DNA from: Jaenimonas drosophilae
Taxonomy: Eukaryota; Euglenozoa; Kinetoplastea; Trypanosomatida; Trypanosomatidae
Direction: 5' to 3'
Assembly (NCBI GenBank): GCA_030849065.1
Contig: JASAON010001409.1
Coordinates: forward strand, 1 to 21,839
DNA: 21,839 bases
Shown: piece after piece, positions 1 through 8,596 of the stretch
Layout: every line of letters starts with the position of its first letter
How positions within the stretch are numbered: the stretch's first letter is position 1
Translations under genes and position numbers: made by a program
The notes under the pieces: model-generated
The model's database searches: none
What the model was told of the DNA's origin: nothing
The model's input: only the letters and a program-made list of their open reading frames with translations

Positions 1-1603
1 ATTCCATGGGCGGAGAGAAACCAAACAGAAGAAGGGGGTTGAGTGAGTGCCTAAATCGAAATGAAGATGTTCTTCATCAACGTTTCTGACCACATTGTTG
101 TTGCGCGCTGTTTCTGAATCGTCGCTACAGATGCTAAGGCCAGCATTGGCAGTGATGCATCATTAGATACATGAGAGCAGAACACTCTTGCTTTCCGCTT
201 CATTGACGATCGTATTGATGGTAAGGAGAGGGAAGAGGGGGGGGGGGGGCGAAAAAAAAAATCGCCTGGTACACAACATGCATCAATACTAAATTTGTAT
301 TGGGCATACGTGAGAGATGTTATGTTGCTCCACGTCAGCAGTCGTGATCATCCAGGGAATGTGTGGGAGTATTCGCTGCGGTGGGATGATGGCACACGAA
401 CGCACTCATGACCTTCAGTGGCACACATCATCTCACGTATGGGCATTGTTGGATGAGTACCAAAAAGCAAACAACGTGTGTTGGGAGGAATTCAGAGAAA
501 TCAAACAACAAAAAGAACATGGTGGGGGGAAGTACATGATGATGATGACGTGAAAAACAAAGAGCTGAGTACAGAAGCACCACCGGTGCTTGATGAGCAT
601 GCATTGGCACATGTAGCATAAGCGATGCATCGTCCGACGCATACATCAGGGCTCCGTTGCAATGCATGTGCCTCTGGGAGAGAGAGGAGAATGAAGAGTT
701 TCTGCAAAGAGAGATGCAAATGACAACAGACAACACAGGAAATCACAACGCATTTCTGAATTGTACGAAAAAAAAATTCTACCAAAAATTTGTTGGTGCC
801 CATGTTTCCTCATCAAGCAGCAGTGGTTCAGCAACATGGGGAGGTTGAAGGCCCCTCTCCATATATGCATCTACGACGCAATGAATGAGTATGCGTATTG
901 AATTACGTTGGTTGGATATATGCCATCCCTGAGCGCACCGAGAGGGAGCTCACAGACAACATGATGTATTCGCCCAACAATAATGCATGCTCACCTCTGC
1001 TGACTGCCTCACTGCCACAGTAATGCACATACACGCAACAGAAACACTACTCCAGCTTCTCTTGTTATCTCCACGTACAACAGCACAGCATAGCGTGCGT
1101 GTTTCTGGTGAAACAGGCGTGCCGTGCACTGTAGCACCCCAAGAAATACAAGTCAAAACAAAAAGGGCTCCTGAGTCCATCCAAACAACATTCACGGGAG
1201 GTGAAGGAAGAAGAAGGTTGGTGCATCATCACCGATGAATGTCATGCGGCATCTCCACTCGCAGCATCCTCCATCGGCTTGCTCTTGCTCGAGCACAAAC
1301 ATAGCATCAACATCAATCATTGAAGAGAGGAGAAGAAAAAAAACCGAAGCGTGGAGAGCACAGCTCCACATGCCAGCAGAAGGGGAAAAAAAAAAGATGC
1401 TGCCAGAGGTTCCTGCGCCAACGACGTAGCACGTTAAGTGCATTTCGTTGGAGCTTCGTGATGTTGTTTTGGAACCACAATATCGGCACTGCTCACTCTG
1501 CATACTGCATCTACCAAGATCTCACCAAGATGCATTCACAGAAACACCACACAAACAGAAAAGCGCTGCCATGTGTTCGTTTGCCGTGATGGTGATGATG
1601 ATG
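1..1603. other. Intergenic region downstream of the last complete gene
   Basis: I see no convincing gene here. Open frames on both strands are short, overlapping and low in complexity. The region is probably the 3' UTR and spacer after the gene ending at 1604. It holds a striking homopolymer pair at 237-261: thirteen G then, after CG, ten A on the plus strand. This reads on the minus strand as a T run followed by a C run. A second pyrimidine-rich stretch on the minus strand (about 8-45) leads into an ATG at 7-5, so the next gene of the unit may begin at or beyond the left edge. Confidence 0.6.
222..261 (-). promoter_or_regulatory. Polypyrimidine tract with T10 and C13 runs
   Basis: Read on the minus strand this is ten T, CG, thirteen C and then a mixed C/T stretch. 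It resembles the tracts before the genes here, but no gene clearly follows. It could serve trans-splicing or polyadenylation of a gene to the left, or be simple-sequence drift. The 13-base C run is also prone to sequencing error. Confidence 0.3.
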
Positions 1604-2800
1604 CTACGTTTCAATGGTTGGCTTCGCTGGTGAGCACAAACTTGTGGCCTGACTGCGTTGATCGCTTCTACCGCCCGTTCTCTGCCCGCCCGGCAGTGGC
1701 ATCGCTGCTGGCTGCAGAAAGCAATCCGATGAGAGCACCTCCACCGCCCCGCCATCCATCTTTTCACTATTTCGTCGGTCCCGTAGTGGGTGGCCATCCA
1801 CGGATTCACTACTCACGCCATCCGTCACTGACAAGTACACCCCGCGGCCGTACATGCGCTGGGAATCAACGCGACGAAAGAGCGGCCGTTGTTGTGTTTC
1901 GACCTGATCAATGTACTCGTGCACCTTCGTGGGCGGCGTGGAGGCTGGTGCTGGTACAGAAGAGGCAGATGATGTTGCTCGCACCAGTGGATTACCCTCG
2001 CTGTTGCTATACCCCGCCGCTGAGAGCTGAAACTCGTGGGTGACGCTCGCGATGCCAGACTCTGGATTCTCGTTGATGAATTGATCCGTGAATATGACCC
2101 CGCCACCGTTGCGCAGGACGTGGCGTGGAGCTTCGCGCTGCATCGCGGTTGGTGAAATGAGAATACGGCATCCGCTTCCAGAGACGCTGCTCGCATTGGA
2201 TGCGTGTACGCCTGGTGAGCGTCGCGGTGGGGGATCGCTCAGCTCCTCCGCATCATCATTATCATCGCAGTTTAGCAGCTCAAAGACGTGCGATGGTGTA
2301 CCATCTCGATGCATGTCCTCCGCCGAGATGTCGCTGACAGAGAGGCGCCTCTGCAGCTGTGAGCTGCTTCCGCCAACGTGCAAATCCCCGAGCGGCTGCG
2401 ATAAATCCTCGGCCAACACCCGTGGCAAACTCACCACCTCCAGCACATCTTCGAAACGGTCATCCGCGCTCGTTCGGTCAATCAGCGCGGTGCCATCCAC
2501 CACCTTGCGCAAATGTGAATCGAGCTGCGTGGGCAACGCCACGGGGAACTCATGCATCAGCTCTGCCGGCACCGTGAAGGCGTTGGGCACGGAATCTGGA
2601 TTACGCTGCATGCGTTCAATCATCTCACGGCCACGGTCTTGTGCGCTCGCGCTTCGATCACGGCTCCGGCCTCGACCTGGTGATGTGCTGCGTGAGTTGC
2701 TCGTTGACTGTGGCGGAGTGACGCTGCCGCTGAGCTGAATGAGGTGCTCGCGGTGCTGCTGACGACGCCGCTCCATTCGTGCACGTTGTTGGGCGTTCAT
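1604..2800 (-). CDS. Three-block disordered protein, member A (398 aa), unknown function
   Basis: I do not recognise a named family. The start is the ATG at 2800. The open frame runs further upstream only through a pyrimidine tract and AG (2821-2866) that look like a splice acceptor, and the more distal start would be GTG. Residues 1-80 are basic, then Ser/Arg-rich (RGRSRDRS). Block 1 (about 84-126) holds VVDGTALID at 100-108. Block 2 (about 212-258) holds ILISP, GGGVIFTDQF at 232-241 and ASVTHEF at 251-257. Block 3 (about 292-324) holds EYIDQV, RPLFRRVDS at 305-313 and YGRGVYLS at 317-324. Linkers are rich in Ser and Pro and look disordered, with an acidic run near 178-188. QRRLS (150-154) fits a basophilic kinase site. 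No signal peptide or membrane helix is visible. The same blocks occur in order in the genes at 5252 and 6762, and degenerately at 10267. An adaptor or scaffold role is inference. Confidence 0.85.
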   Translation of the reverse strand: MNAQQRARMERRRQQHREHLIQLSGSVTPPQSTSNSRSTSPGRGRSRDRSASAQDRGREMIERMQRNPDSVPNAFTVPAELMHEFPVALPTQLDSHLRKVVDGTALIDRTSADDRFEDVLEVVSLPRVLAEDLSQPLGDLHVGGSSSQLQRRLSVSDISAEDMHRDGTPSHVFELLNCDDNDDAEELSDPPPRRSPGVHASNASSVSGSGCRILISPTAMQREAPRHVLRNGGGVIFTDQFINENPESGIASVTHEFQLSAAGYSNSEGNPLVRATSSASSVPAPASTPPTKVHEYIDQVETQQRPLFRRVDSQRMYGRGVYLSVTDGVSSESVDGHPLRDRRNSEKMDGGAVEVLSSDCFLQPAAMPLPGGQRTGGRSDQRSQATSLCSPAKPTIET

Positions 2801-2820
2801 CTTTGATACTTTGTATGGCA

Positions 2821-2866
2821 CTGATGCGGATGGTGGGGAAGTAAGAAGGAAAACAACAATGAAAAT
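2821..2866 (-). promoter_or_regulatory. Candidate spliced-leader acceptor for gene A
   Basis: The minus strand shows a T/C-rich tract ending in CATCAG, with the AG at 2822-2821. It lies 20 bases before the ATG at 2800, with no ATG between. This fits a kinetoplastid trans-splice acceptor and argues against the longer N terminus. Confidence 0.6.
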
Positions 2867-3250
2867 TGGCAAAATGATGGCGTGTGCGTGCGTGTGAGGG
2901 TTGATGTGGCTACCTGATGGATGGTTGTTGCGATTACCGCAATCCGCACACCCTACAAGCACACTACGCAGAGATCTGCGCAACACAGATTCGGCGTATT
3001 GTTGCCAAGCCCAAGACGCACTTCAGAAAGACAAGAGAACCACTTACAAATGTGTGCGGAGAGATACCCGCGTGTGTGTTCTTCAATGAAAATCAACGAA
3101 ACGACGAATGAATCAATAACCTGAAAAATACTTCACTCACTATTTCGATGAATGCAGATTGATGAGCTGTGGTGAGATGTTGGGTGATGCAGTGTACTAC
3201 GTGTATAACTTCGACCACTAACGCGTAGGCCAAAGATTGAGTGAGAGAAC

Positions 3251-3276
3251 AAGAAGAAGAAGAAGAAGAAGAGAAG
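3251..3276. repeat. (AAG)n microsatellite
   Basis: A nearly perfect AAG/GAA run on the plus strand. It reads CTT on the minus strand and so also forms a polypyrimidine tract in the presumed direction of transcription. Confidence 0.8.
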
Positions 3277-5051
3277 TGCAACACAACACAGAAGTGCGCT
3301 ATGATCCTTCAACCACAACATCCACGTAGTAGTGGAGCAACAGAAAGAGGAGCACACGTAGATGAATCGACTACATCGAGAGTAGATGTACCTGATTGGA
3401 TTAGTGTTTAGGAATAAAGATGAAGAGGGTTTGGAGATGATGAGAGAAACACAACACATCCGCGTACTTCGAACATTGTAAAAGAGGGAGAGGTCTGGAG
3501 AGGGTGATCGATGCACATCATCATCATGATGATCAGCTCACGTACACACACAAACACTGGGAAACAGAGAGGAGCTCATCATCAGAACGCATCATCATCT
3601 ACTCCGTCGTCGGGCCTGAGAGGTCGGACTTCTACGTCGCGCGACGGGAACAGCATCAACCGCGTGTCATGCCGTGTAAAACCAAACACAACAACAAAAG
3701 CAAAGCAAAACAGAGAGAAGAAAAAAAAACATATCAATGACATGAAATGGGATGCCAGCGCAATCCACGCACTTCTGTTCCATGTAGGATGAGGGATGAA
3801 GTAGATGAGCATCTACACCCGTACAATTGCAAAATCACATGCACTGAAACACACAGGAACGACTCACAGGAGAGCTGCTACGTATATGTTGCTGCGTGAG
3901 TGTCTGGGTGTACATGAAAAATGAGTGAGTGGTGGTGAGAGAGATGTGTAGAAGAAGAACGGAGGAAGCACACAACTTGGAAAAAGGTGCATGAACGTAA
4001 TGCGTATGCATCATCACTGGCATGATGGGCATACACAAACCATCGGTGCTTCATCATCATCCAGTAACGCGTACACTGCCATCACAACGAGAGAAAAATA
4101 TAGCAAAAAAAAAAACAAGTGTAGGGGTGTGGAGGAGGTTTGTGGGCGTTCCTACTCAGACGTAACGTGTGTTCTGTGTGTGCGTATTCTGTGTGTGTGT
4201 TGTGTTTATATATCATTGCTGCAAAAAAGAAAGAGGTGGAGGTAAGTTGCCAAATAGCGAACGGAACAAGAGCACTTGTTGTTGTTTTGTGTATCGATGA
4301 GTTTGCATGCGTCTGCGCGTGAATGGGATCGATGACATCTCGCCATGAATACCCGTCTCAACGCATCAACACTAACGTCCAATAGACTACACAAACAACA
4401 ACAAACATAAAATAAAAATAAAATAAAAGCAAAAAAAAAAACGTACTTATGGGAGAAGATCATGAAAAGTAGAATTGTGGTACATCGAACGTAACGCAAA
4501 CGTGTTAGCCAAGGAAGAAATGATGGGCGGGACGTTGGTGGCGGTTGTAAATCATCGCTCAATTTTTTTTCATCTTCGTTTTATATTTGTTTTCTTCTTC
4601 TTTGTGGCGGAGCTCAGACATGAACGTACTGTTTCACTTCTCTGTTCATGATTGCCTCACGCATGTGTGTCGGTGAAGAGTGTGTTTTGACGGATTAGTG
4701 GGTAAGCCTCACGCAAACACAAACGGAAGCAGTTGTGGCACCATCTGCGGAGCTCTGCTTCGGATGCAGAGAGATGATAGCACGTTGTGAAGAAAAAGTG
4801 TGTAGGTCAGATAAAGGGAGTAGATGAAGCATCGTTGAACGATGATGATGATCAGAGGTGGCAAAACGCAAAAAAAAAAGGGGGCAGAAGATGAATCCCC
4901 CCGTACACGCGCACCACGTATGGCAGGGCAAATACACTGGAAATGGATGAGGGGGGTAGCTATCTTCGTGATTATCACATAAAAATGAAAGAACATTCAA
5001 TTTCTTGGCTGTGTGTTTCGCCAGCCCCTGCTCTCCTCTACACAGCATCCT

Positions 5052-5210
5052 ATGCCACGTTCACTCTCAGACATAATCATCTCATCTCTGGTGCTGTTGC
5101 TGCTACCGCTCTCTCTCTCTCTTTCCTACGCAGGAAGTATGAAGGGAACAATGAAACAACAACAAAATCATAAATCATCCGTAAACTACAACAGTAGCAG
5201 CAGCAACTAG
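5052..5210 (+). CDS. Weak candidate: small secreted-type peptide on the opposite strand (52 aa)
   Basis: This short plus-strand frame begins with an ATG six bases after a pyrimidine tract ending in ACACAG (about 5028-5045). It starts MPRSLSDIIISSLVLLLLP and continues with Leu/Ser repeats, then SYAG, which looks like a signal peptide with a cleavage site. The rest is short, polar and Asn/Ser-rich, ending at TAG 5208-5210. Against it: every other gene is on the minus strand, and the hydrophobic part comes largely from a CT repeat. A second acceptor-like AG at about 5133 would remove the hydrophobic part. It would be tail-to-tail with gene B. I think it more likely spurious than real. Confidence 0.18.
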   Translation: MPRSLSDIIISSLVLLLLPLSLSLSYAGSMKGTMKQQQNHKSSVNYNSSSSN

Positions 5211-5251
5211 CACCGAGATACAAGAAGAGAGGATGAAGGATGCGCATGAGA

Positions 5252-6073
5252 TCACGAGGGCGGCTCCGCATTCACTGCTGGCGACTGCGTGGCATCGGCG
5301 GCGGGGGGCACATCATCTTGGCTCCAATACCAACCGCGGCCGTAGCGCCGCAGCGACTCCACCCGCCGAAACACCGGGCGTTGGTAGCAAAATACCTCGT
5401 GGAGATAATTGCGCATGCGCGGAGAGCTACTGGTGCTTGTTGTACTCAGTGCCGCATCGCGCGCTCGTTCTTCTGTGGAGTGCAAAGATACCGAGCCGCC
5501 ACACATGCTTGTTTGCATGGAGCTTGCCGTGAATTCACGGGTGAGGGAGGCGATGCTGCTGTTGGGGTGTTGTTGGAGGAACTCATCCGTGAAGATGACG
5601 CCGCCACCGTGCATCAACACATCGTGTGGGGAGATGAAGGTCGGTGGAGTGGGGAGCAGCACATCCGAGGATGGGGTTGCGCCACGGGGAGGAAGGCGTG
5701 ACGTGGAGAGCGTTCGTGGTGTGACGGAGAGCGCGTGTGGCGATGATTGGCAGGTGCTGAGACCTCCAATTGAATCACCCCAATCCATCAACGACACCAG
5801 CGCCATTTCTTGTGGTGAACCGAGCGGTTTTGGCTGTGATGTGTGCGGGGTGTGCGGGCAGGAGCCGCCCTCGGAGCAGGATTGTGGTGGTGGTGCCAAA
5901 TCAATCATCTCCACAGCATCTTGCACGCGATCCAGTGAGGATGCACATCGCACAAGAGCTGTTCCATCCACCGCCCCTGTGTAGGTCTCAGAACCTTCCG
6001 TTGGTAGGGCGATGGGGAGCACATCGATATCCGCAATGGGGATCCATAACGTTTGTTGTGATACGTCGGCCAT
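5252..6073 (-). CDS. Three-block disordered protein, member B (273 aa), unknown function
   Basis: This is the shortest family member and consists almost only of the three blocks plus linkers. The start is the ATG at 6073. The frame extends 18 bases further only to a GTG, which I do not use. Block 1 lies at about 17-60, with DVLPIALP at 17-24 and AVDGTAL at 34-40. Block 2 lies at about 146-181, with FISP, GGGVIFTDEF at 156-165 and SSIASLTREF at 172-181. Block 3 lies at about 219-251, with RNYLHEV, RPVFRRVES at 232-240 and YGRGWYWS at 244-251. Linkers are rich in Ser, Thr and Pro. It lacks the basic N terminus of A, the Asn tract of C and the membrane helix of D, so the blocks are probably the functional core. 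No enzyme motif is visible. Confidence 0.85.
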   Translation of the reverse strand: MADVSQQTLWIPIADIDVLPIALPTEGSETYTGAVDGTALVRCASSLDRVQDAVEMIDLAPPPQSCSEGGSCPHTPHTSQPKPLGSPQEMALVSLMDWGDSIGGLSTCQSSPHALSVTPRTLSTSRLPPRGATPSSDVLLPTPPTFISPHDVLMHGGGVIFTDEFLQQHPNSSIASLTREFTASSMQTSMCGGSVSLHSTEERARDAALSTTSTSSSPRMRNYLHEVFCYQRPVFRRVESLRRYGRGWYWSQDDVPPAADATQSPAVNAEPPS

Positions 6074-6108
6074 CCGTGCACCCTGAATCACTCACACACT
6101 AGACTAAC

Positions 6109-6156
6109 CTGCAACAACACACAAAAACGAGAGGAGTGAAGAAGAAAGAGGAAGAT
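6109..6156 (-). promoter_or_regulatory. Candidate spliced-leader acceptor for gene B
   Basis: The minus strand shows a long C/T tract ending in TTGTTGCAG, with the AG at 6110-6109. It lies about 35 bases before the ATG at 6073, and no ATG falls between. Confidence 0.6.
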
Positions 6157-6761
6157 GTATCATCATGTTGCGAAGGTGTGTGTAGCTCACCAAAGAGTGA
6201 GTTGCTGGAGAGGTGGTGGTACATGGGTGGAAGGGCAACGGAACATTTATATGAAAAACATGGTCATCCGTATCACAGGACCAACAACATCAATGAATGA
6301 TGGTGGCGGCGATGTGTTGGTAGTGGATGAAAAGAAAAAAGTGGTAGGTATTGCGGATAGCGCGCTGGTGGCAGGCACAAACCCCCCAACAAACACACAC
6401 GCATACATACAGTGGAGCACAAGTGGAACAGAAGAAGAAAAAAAATAGAATACACGTAACACTGAAATTGATGGCTACGACGATATCCAAGGTCCGGTGT
6501 ATCAAGGGTGGGACAAAGAAGAAGAAGATGAGGCAGCCATGTTTGTGTGTGGGTATCAACACAGCAAGACAAGAGGTAGGAACGTGTCGTGGAGTTGTGA
6601 TGGTGATGTTGCTGCTGTTGTTACGTGAACGAGTAGAACCCATATCAACATCAACAACTACAAAAAGAAACAAGAAGAAAGTGCATCACTAGTAGGGAGC
6701 ACAGCCCTGCGGGTCTTGCGTCACACTGACACAAAGCAGTAGTAGTATGGATGATTATACA
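6157..6761. other. Intergenic region between genes C and B
   Basis: No gene is supported. The stretch is rich in A runs and GAA repeats on the plus strand (for example 6429-6447 and 6518-6530), that is, T- and CTT-rich in the presumed direction of transcription. It probably holds the 3' UTR of gene C and the processing signals for gene B. Confidence 0.55.
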
Positions 6762-8216
6762 TCAGCAGCTGCGATGGCGTGCAAAGGCGTTGCTGTGTCC
6801 CTGCCAGATGGGGGCCTGTGGTGATGGTGTGTTGGAGGTGACTCCAGGGCTGCGACGTGGGCTGGGAAGCGGTGGATGAGGTGGGGGATGGCTGACGTGA
6901 TTGGCATCGCTCTCCACGGTGGTGGAGGTGCGCTCCCCGCCACCACTCTCGTGGAGGTGGATGGAGGCCTTCGGGAAGGAAGCACAACCCTTGGGAGAGA
7001 AGAGCGGAGATGGGTAGCTGCCACTATCATCAATATCGGAAACATGCGTATCTTCGCGGTGTTCGCGTGCCTCCATGGAGTAGTAGAAGCCACGACCGTA
7101 CTTCTTCACGGAGTCAATGCGACGAAAGAGAGGTCGTTCTTGTGCCTCCACTTGGTTGATGTAGTTGTGTACCTTCTGGCGTGTGGCCATGTTCGCACGC
7201 TCTTCGGGAGTGCGATGATGGTTGGAATCTGAACGACGTCGCTGCTGCGATGATGAGGCATCCTGGCCAGAGTGTTGTTGTTGCTGGGGTGGTGGTGGTG
7301 GAGGGGGCGTATGTGCCCGTCCAGGTGATGGAGCACCATCTCCTCCAGCTTGTGCCGTGGGGCTTGTGCATCCTGAGAGAATTCTGAAGTCTTGCGTCAC
7401 CGCAGCGATGGTCGTGGATGGGTTGTTCTCGACGAAATCATCGGAAAAAATAACGTAGCCCCCTGTTTTCAGCACCCGACGCGGGGGTGGCGCCACATCT
7501 CCATTCACCGCATCTGGCGAGATGACGAGCTGCCCACGTGAGAAGGGGCATGGCGGTGCGGCCACGAAGAAATCCTCACCGAACAAACGTGATGGTGCAG
7601 GAGCAAACACATCTGAGCCAAGAATGTGCTGTTGTGGGGTTGGGGTGGTGGTGCCTCCAGGAGTGGTTGCGCCAGGTGCCTCACCCAGGGCGGCAGAAAG
7701 ACGCCGTTGCGGTGATGGAGATGTTTCCTGCGTGGGAAAGCGATGATCAGACATGGATGGAAGGCTTGTGATGCTGCCAACCGGCGAAATAACGCGTGAG
7801 TGAATGGGTGATTGCAGCTGTTGTGCGTTCTGTGCCAGGTTGCGCATCACCTCCTCCGTCAGTGGAGGTGGTGGGCTAATCATCTCGAACGTTGATTCCG
7901 CCAGCTCACGCTCCTCCAGCCGGTAATCAATCACCGCCGTGCCATCCACAGGACCCTTGTACTTGCGTGTGAGCACCGAGGGCAGTGCCTCGGGGTATTC
8001 TGTTGCAGTTGGATGTGCTTGAGCCTGAATAGGGCTGTGATTCTGGTTGCTGCTGCTGTTGGCATTGGCGTTACTGTTGCGAGTGTTGCTGTTTCGGAGG
8101 TTGTTATTGGTATTGTTGGTGTTGTTATTGTTGTTGTTGCTCAAAAGTGAGGGCATGCCAGTGATGCTGGTTTCGCCGGGTGGGCCTAATCGGCGTGCCC
8201 GATCATTTCGACGCAT
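6762..8216 (-). CDS. Three-block disordered protein, member C (484 aa), unknown function
   Basis: This is the longest non-membrane member of the family. It starts at the ATG at 8216, and the inferred leader holds no earlier ATG. Residues 27-60 are dominated by Asn. Block 1 (about 74-115) has YPEALPS at 74-80 and GPVDGTAVIDYRL at 88-100. QRRLS (170-174) matches the same short motif in member A. Block 2 (about 228-278) has QLVISP, then GGYVIFSDDF at 252-261 and IAAVTQDF at 270-277. Pro and Gln runs follow (304-314). Block 3 (about 347-380) has KVHNYINQV, RPLFRRIDS at 361-369 and YGRGFYYS at 373-380. The tail is rich in Pro, Ser and His and carries PRRSPGV (453-459), a motif found before block 2 in member A. 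No catalytic signature or membrane segment is visible. A scaffold held together by short motifs is inference. Confidence 0.85.
   Translation of the reverse strand: MRRNDRARRLGPPGETSITGMPSLLSNNNNNNTNNTNNNLRNSNTRNSNANANSSSNQNHSPIQAQAHPTATEYPEALPSVLTRKYKGPVDGTAVIDYRLEERELAESTFEMISPPPPLTEEVMRNLAQNAQQLQSPIHSRVISPVGSITSLPSMSDHRFPTQETSPSPQRRLSAALGEAPGATTPGGTTTPTPQQHILGSDVFAPAPSRLFGEDFFVAAPPCPFSRGQLVISPDAVNGDVAPPPRRVLKTGGYVIFSDDFVENNPSTTIAAVTQDFRILSGCTSPTAQAGGDGAPSPGRAHTPPPPPPPQQQQHSGQDASSSQQRRRSDSNHHRTPEERANMATRQKVHNYINQVEAQERPLFRRIDSVKKYGRGFYYSMEAREHREDTHVSDIDDSGSYPSPLFSPKGCASFPKASIHLHESGGGERTSTTVESDANHVSHPPPHPPLPSPRRSPGVTSNTPSPQAPIWQGHSNAFARHRSC
8037..8138 (-). repeat. Asparagine-rich low-complexity tract inside gene C
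   Basis: A run of AAC/AAT codons (GTT/ATT on the plus strand) encodes residues 27-60 of member C, mostly Asn with interspersed Thr, Ser and Ala. The other members lack it, so it is probably a lineage-specific expansion of simple sequence. Confidence 0.8.
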
Positions 8217-8286
8217 TTGATGTTGCTCTCTTGCGTATATTCACAGGTTTATGGCGATGCGCGTGCGCGGATGAGGACGTGGGATA

Positions 8287-8303
8287 TCTCCGTTCCTACA
8301 GTT
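8287..8303 (-). promoter_or_regulatory. Leader element shared by genes C and D
   Basis: The minus strand reads AACTGTAGGAACGGAGA here, 71 to 87 bases before the ATG of gene C. Gene D carries the same 17-mer with one mismatch at 12121-12137, 61 to 77 bases before its ATG. Genes A and B do not show it. It may be a retained ancestral leader segment, a regulatory element, or a conserved TGTAG acceptor. Confidence 0.4.
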
Positions 8304-8315
8304 TGCAAATGATCA

Positions 8316-8335
8316 CTTGATGAGGAAAAAAAAAA
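8316..8335 (-). promoter_or_regulatory. Candidate spliced-leader acceptor for gene C
   Basis: The minus strand shows ten T followed by CCTCATCAAG, with the AG at 8317-8316. The resulting leader of about 99 bases has no ATG before 8216. The TGTAG at 8297-8301 is an alternative acceptor. Confidence 0.55.
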
Positions 8336-8596
8336 GATAGTATAATGAAGCGTAAAGCACCAAAAGGCCACACTACTAGTGCAATTGAAGAAGAAGAAAC
8401 ACAAGAAGAAGACGGGGACGTACATCATCATCATCATTCAGAAGTGGTGGCGTCCATCTGTAACAATCAGTTTCTCCAACATTCATGTGCAAAGAACAAC
8501 TTAGGCATGACGCCTCCCTCCACTCATGCATGCTTTTGTAGTGGAAAACCCGTGAAGCACAGCTCATCGCAGCACTGCACGAGACAAACACATTTG
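8336..8596. other. Spacer between the HAD gene and gene C
   Basis: This is the presumed 3' UTR of the phosphatase. It contains GAA repeats (8386-8412) and a short CAT repeat (8422-8437). No gene is seen. Confidence 0.5.

Larger units (their letters stand above)
2867..5251. other. Long intergenic region between genes A and B
   Basis: About 2.4 kb with no gene I can defend on the minus strand. It holds an (AAG)n run at 3251-3276 and several strong minus-strand pyrimidine tracts followed by AG, for example near 4385-4440 (T-rich, then TGTAG) and near 4222-4240 (CTTTCTTTTTTGCAG). The frames after them are short and low in complexity. Two plus-strand tracts with AG also occur, at 4562-4618 and about 5030-5048. 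Small RNAs or very short proteins could be present, but nothing typical (tRNA or rRNA) is visible. Confidence 0.55.

Noticed and set aside
51..203. Minus-strand 50-codon frame after the T/C tract near the left edge
   Set aside because: No AG lies between the tract and its ATG, and the translation shows no bias or motif.
2088..2738. Plus-strand frame of 216 codons opposite gene A
   Set aside because: Ser-rich antisense shadow of a gene with clear family blocks. No independent motif.
2801..2986. Longer N terminus of gene A with a hydrophobic stretch resembling a signal anchor
   Set aside because: The hydrophobic residues come from translating the pyrimidine tract of the acceptor, and the distal start is GTG, not ATG.
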